This document shows positions 23,744 to 35,082 of a stretch of DNA of 64,000 nt, in pieces. The stretch's first letter is position 1. Every line of letters begins with the position of its first letter. The position numbers and the translations under genes were made by a program. Origin of the DNA: Stemphylium vesicarium (lineage: Eukaryota; Ascomycota; Dothideomycetes; Pleosporales; Pleosporaceae); contig QXCR01000089.1 in NCBI GenBank assembly GCA_004380135.1, forward strand, positions 1 through 64,000. Reading direction: 5' to 3'. Under the pieces are notes generated by a model. The model did no database searches, was not told the DNA's origin, and saw nothing but the letters and a program-made list of their open reading frames with translations.

Positions 23744-24981
23744 ATGTAATATACCCGTGTGGGAATGCGATAGTGTATGATGCAGCCATGTATACAGGAA
23801 GATGTTCATCTATAGCCAAGCACGTGCATGCATGCACCCGGGCGACAAGCGTGAACACAACGTTGAAGCCAAAACGTAGACGTCGCCGCCGGTGCAGTTG
23901 TAGCTTGGTATAGCTTGGTACTAGCCCCGACAGCGGCGCGGCCGACCGTTGAGACGAGAAAGCTGACACAAGATGAAGCCCCATCTCGTCATTGCAAAAT
24001 TGCAGCCCTGATGCTTGAGCCTCTCTCCTCGGGGCGGAGGCATGGTAGCGACGAGCCAGGGCTTCCTGGGCATGGCCGTGTGCAAGTTCTGGATCGCAAC
24101 GAATCCAGCAAATCTGCCGATCAGTGCGGCAAAGTGGAGAAGGGGCCCGCCCACGACGACAGGCCATCCCCGCCCGCCAAGTCGCCCCAAACGGAAGAGA
24201 ACGGTAGAACAGCAGAACAGCAGAACAGCAGAACAGCAGAACAGCAGAACAGCAGAACAGCAGAACAAAACACCTCTGGCGCTGCACGCACCTGGGTCGC
24301 ACCGGCTGTGGCTGAACAGATGCCACGACGCATTGATTCTGCTGGCTGCTGCAAAAAAGCTGCTCCGGCCCTGCTTCAAGGCCTGCCCCGTCAGCTGTGG
24401 CAAGCCCAGGCGGCCATCAGGGTCTGGCCTCATGAATACAGGCCGTGTTGCTCTGCAAGCGAACATCAACGGCCAGCGCCTCTAACCACAACTAACCGGC
24501 AACTAATCTTTCCCGAAGGGCCCGGGCTGTAGCTCTTCCACTACAGCGGACGCGACATGCTCCGTGGGACTCGGCCGCGTCCTGGTTCCTCTTCCTTCGT
24601 CTCCAGTTTCCCTCGGTCATCAGCCCACCAGAGCATCAGCTCGTCCTCTCTTTTCGCCCTCGCTACCTACTGCTGAGATTAATCTATCGTGTGCAACCCG
24701 GCCGAGTCTTGCTGCTTATGGCCTAGCAGCCCTGCTCGTGCATTCACTCCACCACGCTTTGCCTTGTGCACGCCGCTCCCCAGATCCCATCGAGATCCTC
24801 TGTCGATCTCCCACGACACCTCCGAAAAACTCGGCCCATTTGCACCCAGGGGCATGGGATACGCACGACTGCTCTTACCTTCCTCCATCGCCCGCCATTG
24901 TGCCGCTCAGCTTACTGCCAACACTTGCCTGCCAGCTGCGACCTGCGAAACCTATACGTCGGGACGCCTGTCCCTCGAGAC
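23744..24981. other. Intergenic region upstream of SLN1
   Basis: 1.2 kb with no gene recognised on either strand. It contains an 8-bp tandem repeat (24206-24267). The last 400 nt are pyrimidine-rich and are a likely long leader/promoter for the histidine kinase gene. Several frames run through the repeat in all phases because its unit lacks stop codons; none looks like a protein outside it. Confidence 0.5.
24206..24267. repeat. 8-bp tandem repeat, unit AGAACAGC
   Basis: Seven perfect copies plus six bases. The 8-nt unit is open in every frame of both strands, which explains the Gln/Asn/Ser/Thr-rich and Cys/Leu-rich frames that cross it. Confidence 0.95.
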
Positions 24982-27900
24982 ATGGTCAAGATGCGCATCC
25001 CCATCCGCGAGCAATTGGGCTGTCTGGTGCTGCTGGCCTCGATGATAGGCCTGGCCGTCATAGCAGTTGCGACATGGGTACTTACTGCCGCCGAACTACT
25101 ATTCTTTCTGTTGCTGATATTGCTAGCTCACCAACCACAACTTTGTCCTGGACATACGGTATGGCCATCTCAGCCCTCACGCACCATCTACCCATGCCCA
25201 TGCTGACCTCTGTACCAGATCCACCCGCCTCACATTAACCGCCTCCCTCAAAGCTGCACAACTGTCCTCTAACCTGGCGCTTATGCAGATACTGGTCCAG
25301 CAAGCAGCAAACCGCCTCTCACCACAAGCCGCCCTTAGTCGCTACTATGGCGGTAACAATACAGAGGATAACTGGACTCGAGTAGGAGAAGACTTTGACG
25401 CCGTATTTACTGGCGACGTGCGGACCCGTGTCGCTATCCAGGCCAAAATCTACCCGTACAACTCATCCGAGAATGCCCTCTTCACCCGGACCGCTCTTAG
25501 TATGATGGACGTTGTGCTGCCAATCCAGAAACCCGATGGTGAGAACGCAACCCTAGGCGATCCTGAATACGGCTTCATCCCCGAGCTCTACCCCGACTTC
25601 TCAGTCGAGACGATCGAGTACAATGCCACCATGAACATGTACAAGGCACACTACCAAGGGCGCACAATCGACAACACTAGTTACCTCTTCATCGGCCCAT
25701 ATCGTGTCAACGAGACTCTCAGCCTAGTCTCAGTCACTGCGCCCATCATCAACAACACGTCCAATATCGATACCCTCGGTTGGCTCACAACTGTTCTGGA
25801 TGCCTCGCTTATCACCAACGTCGTCAACGCCATGGAAGGTCTCGACCAGAGTGGCCTGACCTTGCTGTTTGGACCTAGCAATGTCACAAACGTCTTTCCT
25901 TCCGAATACCTGTACAGCGCTACGAACCCTACTCCCCCAGAGGACGTGCAAGTACGCTTTCTTGCTCCGCCCACGCAACGAGGCGACGTACAACGACACG
26001 GGCAGTATGGTTCCGCGCTCGACCCGCCGCCTTTCGACTGGACGCGATATCCCGCAATCCGCAAAGGCTTCACAAAGCCTACTGGTGCCACCAATAATGC
26101 TGGTAGCATCATTTCTACGGACAATGAGGATGGCGACGACGTTGCCGTTGGCTACGCTATCGTCAACAGCTCCATGGTTGATTGGATGATCGTAGTAGAG
26201 CAGACGCACAACGAGGTCTGGGGACCTATCTACCACTTGCGCAACGTCATCATTGCCTGCGTATTTGGCACCATTGGCGCCCTGTTGCTCCTCGCGTTCC
26301 CAGTAGCGCATTTCTCGAGCCAACCGATAAGAAGACTACGAGATGCCACCAAGAAGACTGTATCACCGCACATGTTCGACGACGATGACTTCAGTTCGCA
26401 AAACGATGGCGTGAACGAGGACGCGGACGATGCAGTGTTGGCACGCAAAGAAGGCTTTTTCGGCCAAATCATCCACTACCGGAGAAATGTAAAACTCAAC
26501 CGAGCAGAGAAAAAAGAGGCAGAGAGGCGGAGACAGTTCCGCATCCCAACCAAAGTCAAGGACCGCAAGCACTTCATCCACGACGAACTCACAGATCTGA
26601 CTACGACCTTCAACGAGATGACCGATGAGCTGATGATGCAATATGAGAAGCTCGAAGAGCGGGTAGCGCAAAGAACGGCAGAGTTGGAGCAGAGCAAAAA
26701 GGCGGCAGAGGCCGCGAACGAAAGCAAGACGTTGTTCATCGCCAACATCTCGCACGAGTTGAAGACCCCTCTGAACGGTATCCTGGGCATGTGCGCTGTT
26801 TGCATGTCAGAAGACGACCCAATTAAGTTGAGGCGGTCTTTGGGCATCATCTACAAGAGCGGAGACTTGCTTTTGAATCTGTTAACAGATCTACTGACAT
26901 TCAGGTAAGTTTCGTTCTAGCAACAGCCTGTCAACTCGCTAACAATCAGCAGTAAGAACCAAGTTGGACAAGCGCTCAGTTTGGATGAGAAGGAGTTCCG
27001 TTTACGGGACATCAGCTCGCAAATCTTGGCTATTTTCGAAAAACAAGCAAGAGAGGGCGATATTCAGTTGGCTGTGGAATTCGAGGGACCGTACGAAAAC
27101 AATCTTGATAGCACCGGGCGACCCAACGAACTACGTGATCTTGGACCTTTTGGACTTGGCCGGTTGAAAGACATGGTTCTATACGGAGATCAGCATCGAA
27201 TACTTCAAGTGGTTATTAACCTGGTGTCCAACAGTCTCAAATTCACTCCACCGGGTGGGTCGGTTACACTCACGATTCGATGCCCTGGAGAGGCCCACAT
27301 GTCAGACAGCCGCAAAGCCTCCCTTCAATCCCGACAAAGCTCTATGCGCAACTCGAAAACTCGCATAAGGGCGTCTGCTTCCGAGGTGGGATCAATATCG
27401 GTGGCAACACCAAGTCACTACGACACTGCCAACGTAATCAATCCGATGGACAAAGGCAACGCGTATTCGCACTACATGGCCCAGGAAAGAGCCGCCACAC
27501 CACCACCGGGACGGTGGCTGTCATTCGAATTCGAGGTGGAAGATACCGGCCCAGGTATACCCGACAACTTGCATGCTAAGATCTTCGAGCCATTTGTTCA
27601 GGGTGATTTGGGTCTAAGCAAGAAATTCGGGGGTACCGGTCTTGGCCTGAGTATCTGCTCGCAGCTCGCAGGCTTGATGAAGGGCACGATTGGCCTCAAG
27701 AGCGAAGTCGGCCATGGAAGTGTGTTCACCATGGTCATTCCATTGAAGCACCTCACCAGTCGGGCCGACAGCACAGCAAGCTCAAGGAATATCAATCTGG
27801 AAACGGGGACTCCCCGGCGGAGTCTGTCGATCGACGATCCCCCACGTGGTCGGTCGCACGATGACGCGCTATCGGGCCGCTCGATACAGTCTGGGGCGCA

Positions 27901-28717
27901 CAGCCCGATCAGCACCGGAAATACAGCCGCCACCGCGCCAGCGGGACCAGTGGCCTTTGAGACAGACACCAAACCCCGTCTTGTCGGACTCAGCCAACCG
28001 TTCTTCGCTTCCAATGCGCCTTTGGAGTCGCCAAACTCGCAGGTAGCAGCTATGAAGCGGGTGGAGGCCGAAGCCACGAAACGGGGTGACAAAGTCAAGG
28101 TACTTGTTGCTGAAGACAACAAGACCAACCAAGAAGTTGTCCTGCGTATGCTGAAGCTAGAAGACGTCTACGATGTAACAGTCGCAAAGGACGGCCAGGA
28201 AGCGCTCGACAAGGTCAAAGAAAGTATGGAGCGTCAGGCCCCATACAATCTCATCTTCATGGATGTCCAGATGCCTAACCTAGACGGTCTGCAATCGACA
28301 CGACTCATCCGACAGTCTGGTTTCTTAGCACCCATCGTCGCTCTCACCGCTTACGCCGAAGAAAGCAATGTCAAGGTACGTACCCATCCCTCCACTCCAC
28401 CCACCCATGCCATACATGCTAACACATGCCAGGAATGTCTCGATTCCGGAATGGACTTTTTCCTCTCCAAACCCATCCGCCGCCCCGCCCTCAAACACGT
28501 CCTCAAAACATACTGCCAGACCATCCCCGAAGAAGAAGCCGAGACAACACCCCCAAACACGGCGGCTGCAGCTGCAGCTCCAATACCGAATGGTACTACA
28601 AAAGCTGTGGCGACAACGGGGTCCACGGCTCCTTTTACCGTGTTTGCGGGTACAAGTGATAGACCGCCCGCGAGTGAGTCGCCGGCGGTATCACCTATGA
28701 CTTCTCCCGCCGCGTAA
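24982..28717 (+). CDS. SLN1: Sln1-type hybrid histidine kinase (group VI), osmosensor
   Basis: Membrane hybrid histidine kinase that feeds the HOG MAPK phosphorelay through Ypd1. Five exons (24982-25077, 25127-25158, 25219-26904, 26953-28375, 28433-28717) give 1173 aa in unbroken frame. Order: short cytoplasmic MRIPIREQLG segment; first membrane helix (residues about 14-32); extracellular sensor of about 320 residues rich in N-glycosylation sites; second membrane helix (IIACVFGTIGALLLLAF); HAMP-like linker; coiled coil (MMQYEKLEERVAQRTAELEQ region); H-box NISHELKTPLNG with phospho-acceptor His about residue 555; N-box NLVSNSLKF; G-boxes DTGPGIP and GGTGLGLSIC; receiver with FMDVQMP, acceptor Asp about residue 1042, and SKPIR lysine. 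All catalytic residues are present. An ATG three codons downstream (24991) is an alternative start. The 32-nt exon 2 is easily missed by predictors. The tail is Pro/Ala/Thr-rich. Confidence 0.93.
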
Positions 28718-29829
28718 AAACCACCAGTTCATATTTTCCCGCCCGCCCACTTTTTACAGTCTCGTTTTGCCGTTTTCAGATTGGCTTCTGTTGATATTCT
28801 CGCTGCCTGCACGATACCACTTTAATCTTTTTTTTTTTCGACTTTCGACTTGGGATTGCATATTTTCCTTCCTTCCTCTCTCTCTTTGATCACGACTTGT
28901 TGATTTGTACATAAGCAAAGCATGGCGCTGGTGGGGAAACACTTTTTAAATCTTCTTTTCCTTTTCTGTGGGGCTCTTCTATTGGTAACGGAGTGGTGGT
29001 GCACACAAAACATACATGGACTGGGTTATTCGCGCTTTTTGGCGTTTATTGGGGTGGGGGTTAGATGTTGTTTGGGCGACGACGACGAAGAAGAAGACGA
29101 ATGTCTGGGAAATTTCAATATTTCTCTTTCTCTTTTTTCCCTGCCTCTCTCTCTCACACACACACACACATTCACTGTGGTATGGAGTTTCTGTGCGCTT
29201 GCATGAGAGGTGAAACGTATATATTATACTGCTTGCAAGGTTCATTCCTGTGTTGTGCAGTGCTGTTTAGTTTACAGCTTGCATTTGATTGGAAAAAAGG
29301 AGAATTCAACAACTCTGGCAACCGCGCTCTTTTTATTGCGTGTTACAAATCTACTCATCATTGTGCTATTGTACGTCTTGGTGATTTGTGAAAGAGAATG
29401 AAGATTTTCTACTTACTATCTTCTCTACTCGCGCTGATGTTGACGAGTCAAATTTCGACCCATGGCATCACGTGAACGAGCTTGGAAAGACGGTGATGTG
29501 AAGCTAATTTTTTTTTTAAAGTTTTTAATTTTCCACATTTTTAATCCTTTTTCCCCTCAGATCTTTGCCAGATGCATACAATGTCTCTTTCAAGAGATAG
29601 TGTAGCTTGCCGGCCTAGAACCGTGGCAACTTTGCAACCTGCTATACTACCCTCTCCTCGCAGGTATACTCATGACGGTTATGAGAAAAAATAGCCCGAA
29701 TCGGTCTGATACTGAGATCTTATTCGTTGTCTATATGAACTAGACAACGTTCTCAGGCTCAAGCACGTGCGAAGATGTTGTCGTGCTCGTCATCGTTGGC
29801 GAGAGGTACGGGCCGTGCGGCGAATCCAT
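28718..29829. other. Intergenic region with simple sequence
   Basis: Between the SLN1 stop and the minus-strand pseudogene. T-rich with homopolymer T runs (28829-28839, 29508-29517) and a short CA tract (about 29155-29169). A near-perfect palindromic pair GTTGTCTATATGAACTAGACAAC lies at about 29726-29748 and could form a hairpin. No protein-like frame. Confidence 0.5.
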
Positions 29830-31642
29830 TCACATAGGGACACAAGACTCCAATTTTGCCCAATAGGGCAGATTGTGCTCATGACCGTTGTCTTCTTCAC
29901 TATCTCCATCGTTAAGCAGGATTGGTTCAAACACAACCGCTCCATGCGAGAAGATATATCCGTCGTCGAGAAACGTCATCGGCAGTTCATACTCTTCGCG
30001 AAAATTCTCTTCGACTTTTCGAGCCCACTTGACCAGCCACTTTCTCCGCGACTTCGTCGTGTAGAAGTCAGATACGTCAAACATTCTTCCGCTGTCTTCT
30101 TCATGAGCGAGAAGTCTGACTGTTGCGCCTTCGTTGAGGAGGGCGGCGGCTACGCTGTGCGTGCATTCGAGATCCGGTTGGGTCCGGTTATACCAGCACC
30201 TCCACTCGACGATGATGATGAGTTGGAAACCGTTCTTGACGCGGATCTGTAGTAGTGACTGCATCTCGCGCTCGAATAATTCATAGCCTGTTTCCGTCTC
30301 GAAGTAATGCGATGTTCCAGACCTATCCTTGATATGAGAAGATGGTGAGAGGCGGAGTTCGTCACGCCGAATGTGATCCACGGGCTTGGCGCCTAGATTG
30401 AAGTGATCTGTATTCAGGAAGCTCGTGAGTCGATCGAGACGATCGGAACAAAGGCGAGTGATGCGCATGTTGCGGTAATATGCTTCCGTGGCTTCCCGGG
30501 CGACGTATACGCCGACGAATTGGTGCTGGACCCATATGGGGAGCTCCCATCAGTCGAAGCAGCAGTAGAGGCTATCAGTGCATGCGACGGACCAAGGTTG
30601 GTCATTCACTAGTTTCTGTCGGTTATACAAGTGTGAAATCGGTAGAGGCCCAAGTTTTGAAGCTGGACACTTGGAATACAGAGTTACGTCTTTGAACACA
30701 AGACGTTGCATTGCGTCGTCCCAGATGTGATCATATACCAGGCGCCTGAGTTCTGACGGAAGAGTTGTCTAGAACTTAGTAGCAAAGTCGCAACATAGCG
30801 CCGAGCCCACGAGTAGATTGAGCTTGTCGCACTGCTGTTCGACGTCTTGCTGAGAGAGTTCGAGTGATACGGTTTCCTTCTTCAGCCGTTCTAGTCTGAG
30901 AGCGAGGTCAACATGATGTGAGCATTATCGCAGTGTTGAACTTACCTTGAACTGTTTGCAGCCTTTTTGGCAAAGAGCCTGTTCAAAGTCAGTGAGTGAG
31001 GTCTTAAGTGACATATGATTGCTTGCGACGCACCTCGAAAGATCTGCCTGAGCGGCCTCGAGGGACGGCTCAGGGGCAATGCTTGCCATTGCGTATGCAA
31101 TCCTGTTGCACCACTGGAAAAAGTCTTGTTGCGGGTTGATAACGGAATTGTGAGTGAGTGAGTGAGTGAGAGCGGGGTGGTTGTAAACAGTCCGTAACTA
31201 GTTCGCGCTTGGTCTCTGCACAAGTGTACAACATAGTATGGACCGTGGGTAGGTAAGCCCATCGAGTGCGTCCCTTCTTCTCAAGGCACTGCTGTACCAC
31301 TTTCATGAAGGCTTCTTCAGTGGAAGGGCCTGCTGGAGGGGAGAGCTCGAGGTAAAGGTCGTTCAGGATGGCTTCGGGAAGATCATGTTCGTTGGCAGAG
31401 TCATCCGTTTCGTCATCGATATCCGTATCGTATGTATCTGATTCGTCCGTATGATGATCAGGAAATATTTCAGATAGGCGAGAGCGAGTTCCGTTCAGCA
31501 TTCTGTTCATGTCATCCCACGCTGCGACCTTGTGTTCGGACGAGACGTCCGCAGCGTCAAGAAGCGCACGCTGTTGTCGTTCCATATCCTTGACGTATTC
31601 AGCCGCACTATCCACTAAGCCGAGATGTTCAATGCCGCTCAT
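29830..31642 (-). pseudogene. Hypothetical fungal gene broken by a repeat frameshift and two stops
   Basis: A gene of no known function; the middle has an LPSELRRLVYDHIW segment typical of large Pezizomycotina families of F-box-like or unknown proteins. Reading from the ATG at 31642: an acidic first exon (DTYDTDIDDETDD), then a GTGA/TCAC tetranucleotide run at 31150-31170, where the frame must shift by one to continue as NPQQDFFQWCNRIAYAM. Two short introns with good signals follow (GTGCGT...ACAG and GTAAGT...TCAG, around 31030 and 30920), giving LFAKKAANSSRLERLKKE. An in-frame TAG (30769-30771) and TGA (30550-30552) interrupt the rest, which otherwise stays open to 29830. An unusual in-frame 42-nt intron with a GTGGGC donor ending at the TAG is possible, so one of the lesions may be apparent only. 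Confidence 0.6.
31150..31170. repeat. (GTGA)5 tetranucleotide repeat inside a coding region
   Basis: Five perfect units plus one base. On the minus strand it reads TCAC and lies exactly where the reading frame of the surrounding hypothetical gene changes. One unit more or less changes the frame by one. Confidence 0.85.
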
Positions 31643-32023
31643 GACGAATGGCTGTGTGAGGGGTTGCTTTAGAAGAGAGATGTGAAGGTTGAAGAAGAAG
31701 TTGGGGTTGAGATGGTTCGGTAGGCGGGGAGCGAATGCGCCACTAGCTCAATACCCTCCGCGACCTGTCGCTTTCGCATCAAATGGTACCCTTCGCAGTC
31801 TTGGCATCTTCTACCCGGCTTTGCGGAAGTGAAGTCTTGTGCTTTTACTAGATCAGGTTGCAACAGCATGACGGCTCGATTGCAGACGTCGTAGGGTAGG
31901 CCTGTTGGGCGTAATGATCTTCAAGTGTTCATGGTTTCGGAAACGAGAAGGGAACGGATATGTCAAGGCCAGGATTCGAGTGTTTATGGTGGCATTCGTC
32001 TTTCGATTCTTGACTAGCATAGC
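31643..32023. other. Intergenic region
   Basis: 381 nt between the start of the broken hypothetical gene and the stop of the ArsB-like gene. A minus-strand frame of 66 codons at 31669-31869 with a CQDC motif is the only candidate and I cannot support it as a gene. Confidence 0.4.
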
Positions 32024-34286
32024 TCATGATATACGATACGGCGACTCGTCCCTGATGATGTAAATCTCGCCCACGAGAACAGTCAACCCAACCACCATAG
32101 TGATTGCGATAATGGGAAGGTTGACTCGTGCGAATTCCAGACCGCCGACGTGGATGTGCTTCCGGTCAAGAATATCGCGCCACAGCATGCCAGCCAACGA
32201 CGCACTGAAGGCCAGACTGAATGCACCGTAGTTGACCCCTATAGCCATGCTGGTTGCACGTTAGACCAGGAAAGCTTAGCACGGAGTTCCAGATTTACCT
32301 GTAGATTGTGCCCCAAAAGGTTCTGTCAGATATCGGCGTCCCGTTCTGGCGGTGGATCTCCTCCCACGCTTGGATGACTCTGGAGATGAGTATAGTAGTG
32401 CCAATGTTTGTGCCGGCAAACTGACAAAGACCAGTTAGTCGCATCCAACATGATCACCAAGCGGAAAACTTACATTACACAATATGACTGAGACGAAGCC
32501 CATGCCACCGATAGCGCCCACTGTTCCAGTCTTCTCAACCCAGTGGTCCCAGGCATGGGCGAAAACCGGTACCCAACCTTTGGTGACCAGAGCCTGAACC
32601 AAGACGAACATACAGAAGGCAAAGGGTACGAGTGCTAGTGGGAGGTGGTGGAATACCGTCATAGTTGTCGGAAAGGTTTCCTGCGCCCACCTATATGCAT
32701 CGCTGATCAGTGATGATAGCGTTGTCGGCACAGGCTTTTTGCTCGGTTCCGATTTCTTCTCTTCCTGTGAAAATGGCTCGTGCGCCGCCATCTCTCGCGT
32801 TCTCCCACTTAGTACGTGACTTGAAGCCTCCGCCAGTGAAAGAGTCTTCTCATGTGAGTCCTGACTTGCATCCAGGGCCTCTTTAGCGGCTATCGCATCC
32901 AGATTCTCTGGTATGGCGGACATCCTTCTTGCTTGCTCTCTTTCTGCAAGCGCAGTTTCCGCTCTTCGTCGACCTTGTTGGGCAATGCTTCGTGTCTCTT
33001 TCCTATTGAGCCACCCCATTGTAAGATCGAAGCAAAGCATGACGAATGCAGCCGGTAGCGTAACCCAAAACACTGGCCGCTCGTGCGTACCCGTGGAGGC
33101 AGCATTCAGAACAAGCACTGTCACTAGCGTAGCTGCCATGATGGCCGCACCGAACATGGCGCCTTTCTTGTCGAGAAACGGATTCAGGACTTCTTCGAGG
33201 GACATGGTCTTTTCTTGTTCTTCATCGCTGTTCGGGTCGCTCTCATTGTCATCGAGACCACCTTTGGCGAAGGGAATATTGGGGTTTACAGGCGGCTTGT
33301 TCTGTCATGTTCTTAGATTAGTGAACATGATGAAGGTGGATACCAGCTTCGTACCTTGAGTTCGTCTGGAAGATCCTCCATCTTGATAGATGGCGGAATG
33401 AGGGACTCATCGTGGAAGATGATGTACAGCAAAAAGGGATACAGAACAATGCCCGTCACAAGGACTGGGACGATGACGTTGGCAGTGTACTTGATGAAGG
33501 TAATTTGGAAGGCTCCTGCCAGTACAAGGTTCGTAGGGTTGGAGGAGACGAGTATTGCCGATGCAATGTTTGCGACGGAGAATTGGGTGAATATCCACGC
33601 TCTCGGATGCTTGATGTTGCTTGATACACGTGTCATATAAGACAAAAAGGCAGTGCCAGAGAGGATCACAGGATCGTTGCCGATGAGAGCCGTGAGTCCG
33701 AAGAAGAAGGCATACAGATAGAAGAATAGCCTGTGACCGACTTTTCCTCCTTTCTGCAGGACTTTGAAAGCCAGCCATCTGATCAAGCCAGAAGCATCCA
33801 CAGAAATAGCGATATAGGCTAGAGAGAGGAAGAAGAGCATGATATCGTATGGAACGATTCCTTGGTCCCCAAGAGTGCCGCCGCTTACTTCTTTGGATCC
33901 AATAGCAAGAATCGCAAGCAGGAAGAGATCCGCTACCAAAGGCGCGGTAATGAAGTTCATGGGGAAATCGAATCGTACAAACGAGCCGGCTTTGCCATTT
34001 CGAATCCTAGTTGGGTGCTGTGGTGGTGGTATAATGCGCATTGCACTAACGATATTGAGGAACGGGGTCCAGATGACCCGCGGGACGTAGATTGGTATGC
34101 AGAATGGAAACAGCACATTGATGTCTGCAAGTATTCAGGGTTAGTTGATGTTACATAGCAGTCAATGTTCTCACTCAACTTACTCGTCAAAACAAACACA
34201 ATGAGCGTGACTATGGAGCGCCATTCCTTGATCCTGTTGGTATCAAGATCAGGCCTTTCTGGCTCGGTCGCACGTGAGGCGAGCAT
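32024..34286 (-). CDS. ArsB/citrate-transporter-like (IT superfamily) membrane transporter
   Basis: Polytopic transporter with the citrate-transporter-like fold shared by ArsB and Na+/dicarboxylate carriers; fungal members are usually annotated as arsenical pump or anion transporters. Five exons (34286-34184, 34124-33355, 33301-32474, 32420-32299, 32249-32024) give 682 aa with phases matching at every junction. About ten hydrophobic helices are visible. They include ITAPLVADLFLLAILAIG, the IGNDPVILSGTAFLSYMTRV segment and the SNPTNLVLAGAF loop, which matches the conserved Asn/Pro-rich re-entrant loop of the superfamily. The second half repeats the pattern (FAGTNIGTTILISRV). A charged cytoplasmic loop of about 130 residues (KSEPSKKP region) separates the halves. 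An in-frame ATG at 34409 would add 41 residues; 34286 is preferred because it starts just before the EWRSIVTLIVFV helix. No arsenic-resistance neighbours, so the substrate is uncertain. Confidence 0.85.
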
Positions 34287-35082
34287 CTTGCGACTCTCGT
34301 CAACACCAGATAATTGAATAATGAATTGATATTGTTGGAGGAAGGGACTTGAGAGGAGTTCCAGAGTCGAGATGCGGGACACTAAGCTTTCCAATAAGGC
34401 CCGATTCAAGGGTGAGCGTTTGTGGAAGCCAGTGCGCTGGGCTTGATTGTCGCCGCACAGGTCAGTGCTGGTACCCAGATGCCATGTGAAAGATGACGCG
34501 CGACACGAACATGGTAAGAAGTGAGGCTTTTAGGGTCTTGTATGATTCTGACGCTGATGCAGATGCAGGCGTCTTTAGCTAGTTGGTGCTAGAGAGATGG
34601 CGGTCGCTCTTTACAGACCGGGATTAAGGTTTCACAGCCCACTTGCTTAGTTGGGCTGCTGCTAGGCTGCCTCATCAAGCTTGCAACAACCAGGCGACGC
34701 AAAACTTGTCGCTTGCCCAACCCATCAATAGCCTAAATACGCGCGGCATTTTTCAAGCGCACTGGTTCTCATTTTTTCTACGAGATCGCTATGTCTTGCT
34801 GTGCTTTGTCGCAGACTCCCGCACTGTCTAGGTGGGCCCGAGGCAAGACTGCTCGGGCAGGTCACGCTCCTCACTCAGCCACCACTCGCTCTATGCAACC
34901 ACAAAGGCTCACCGGTAAACTATGCATTACCCCAGACGATTGGTGATCTACTTGGACGCCTTATTGACCGGAGTTACGCCCGCTGCGCAATTCGTAATGC
35001 CTATGCTGCTGCTTTTTTCGCCAACATGATCTGTACATAATAATGTCTTCTTCTCATCTACCAGCGACTATACGGTGTGAAC
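34287..35082. other. Divergent intergenic region
   Basis: 796 nt between the divergent transporter gene and the membrane-protein gene at 35083. No convincing frame. It probably contains both promoters. Confidence 0.5.

Noticed and set aside
23601..24532. Large frames on both strands through the AGAACAGC repeat
   Set aside because: The repeat is stop-free in all frames; flanking sequence is not protein-like.
28979..29245. Frames crossing the CA and CT tracts after SLN1
   Set aside because: Low-complexity 3' flank, no coherent protein.
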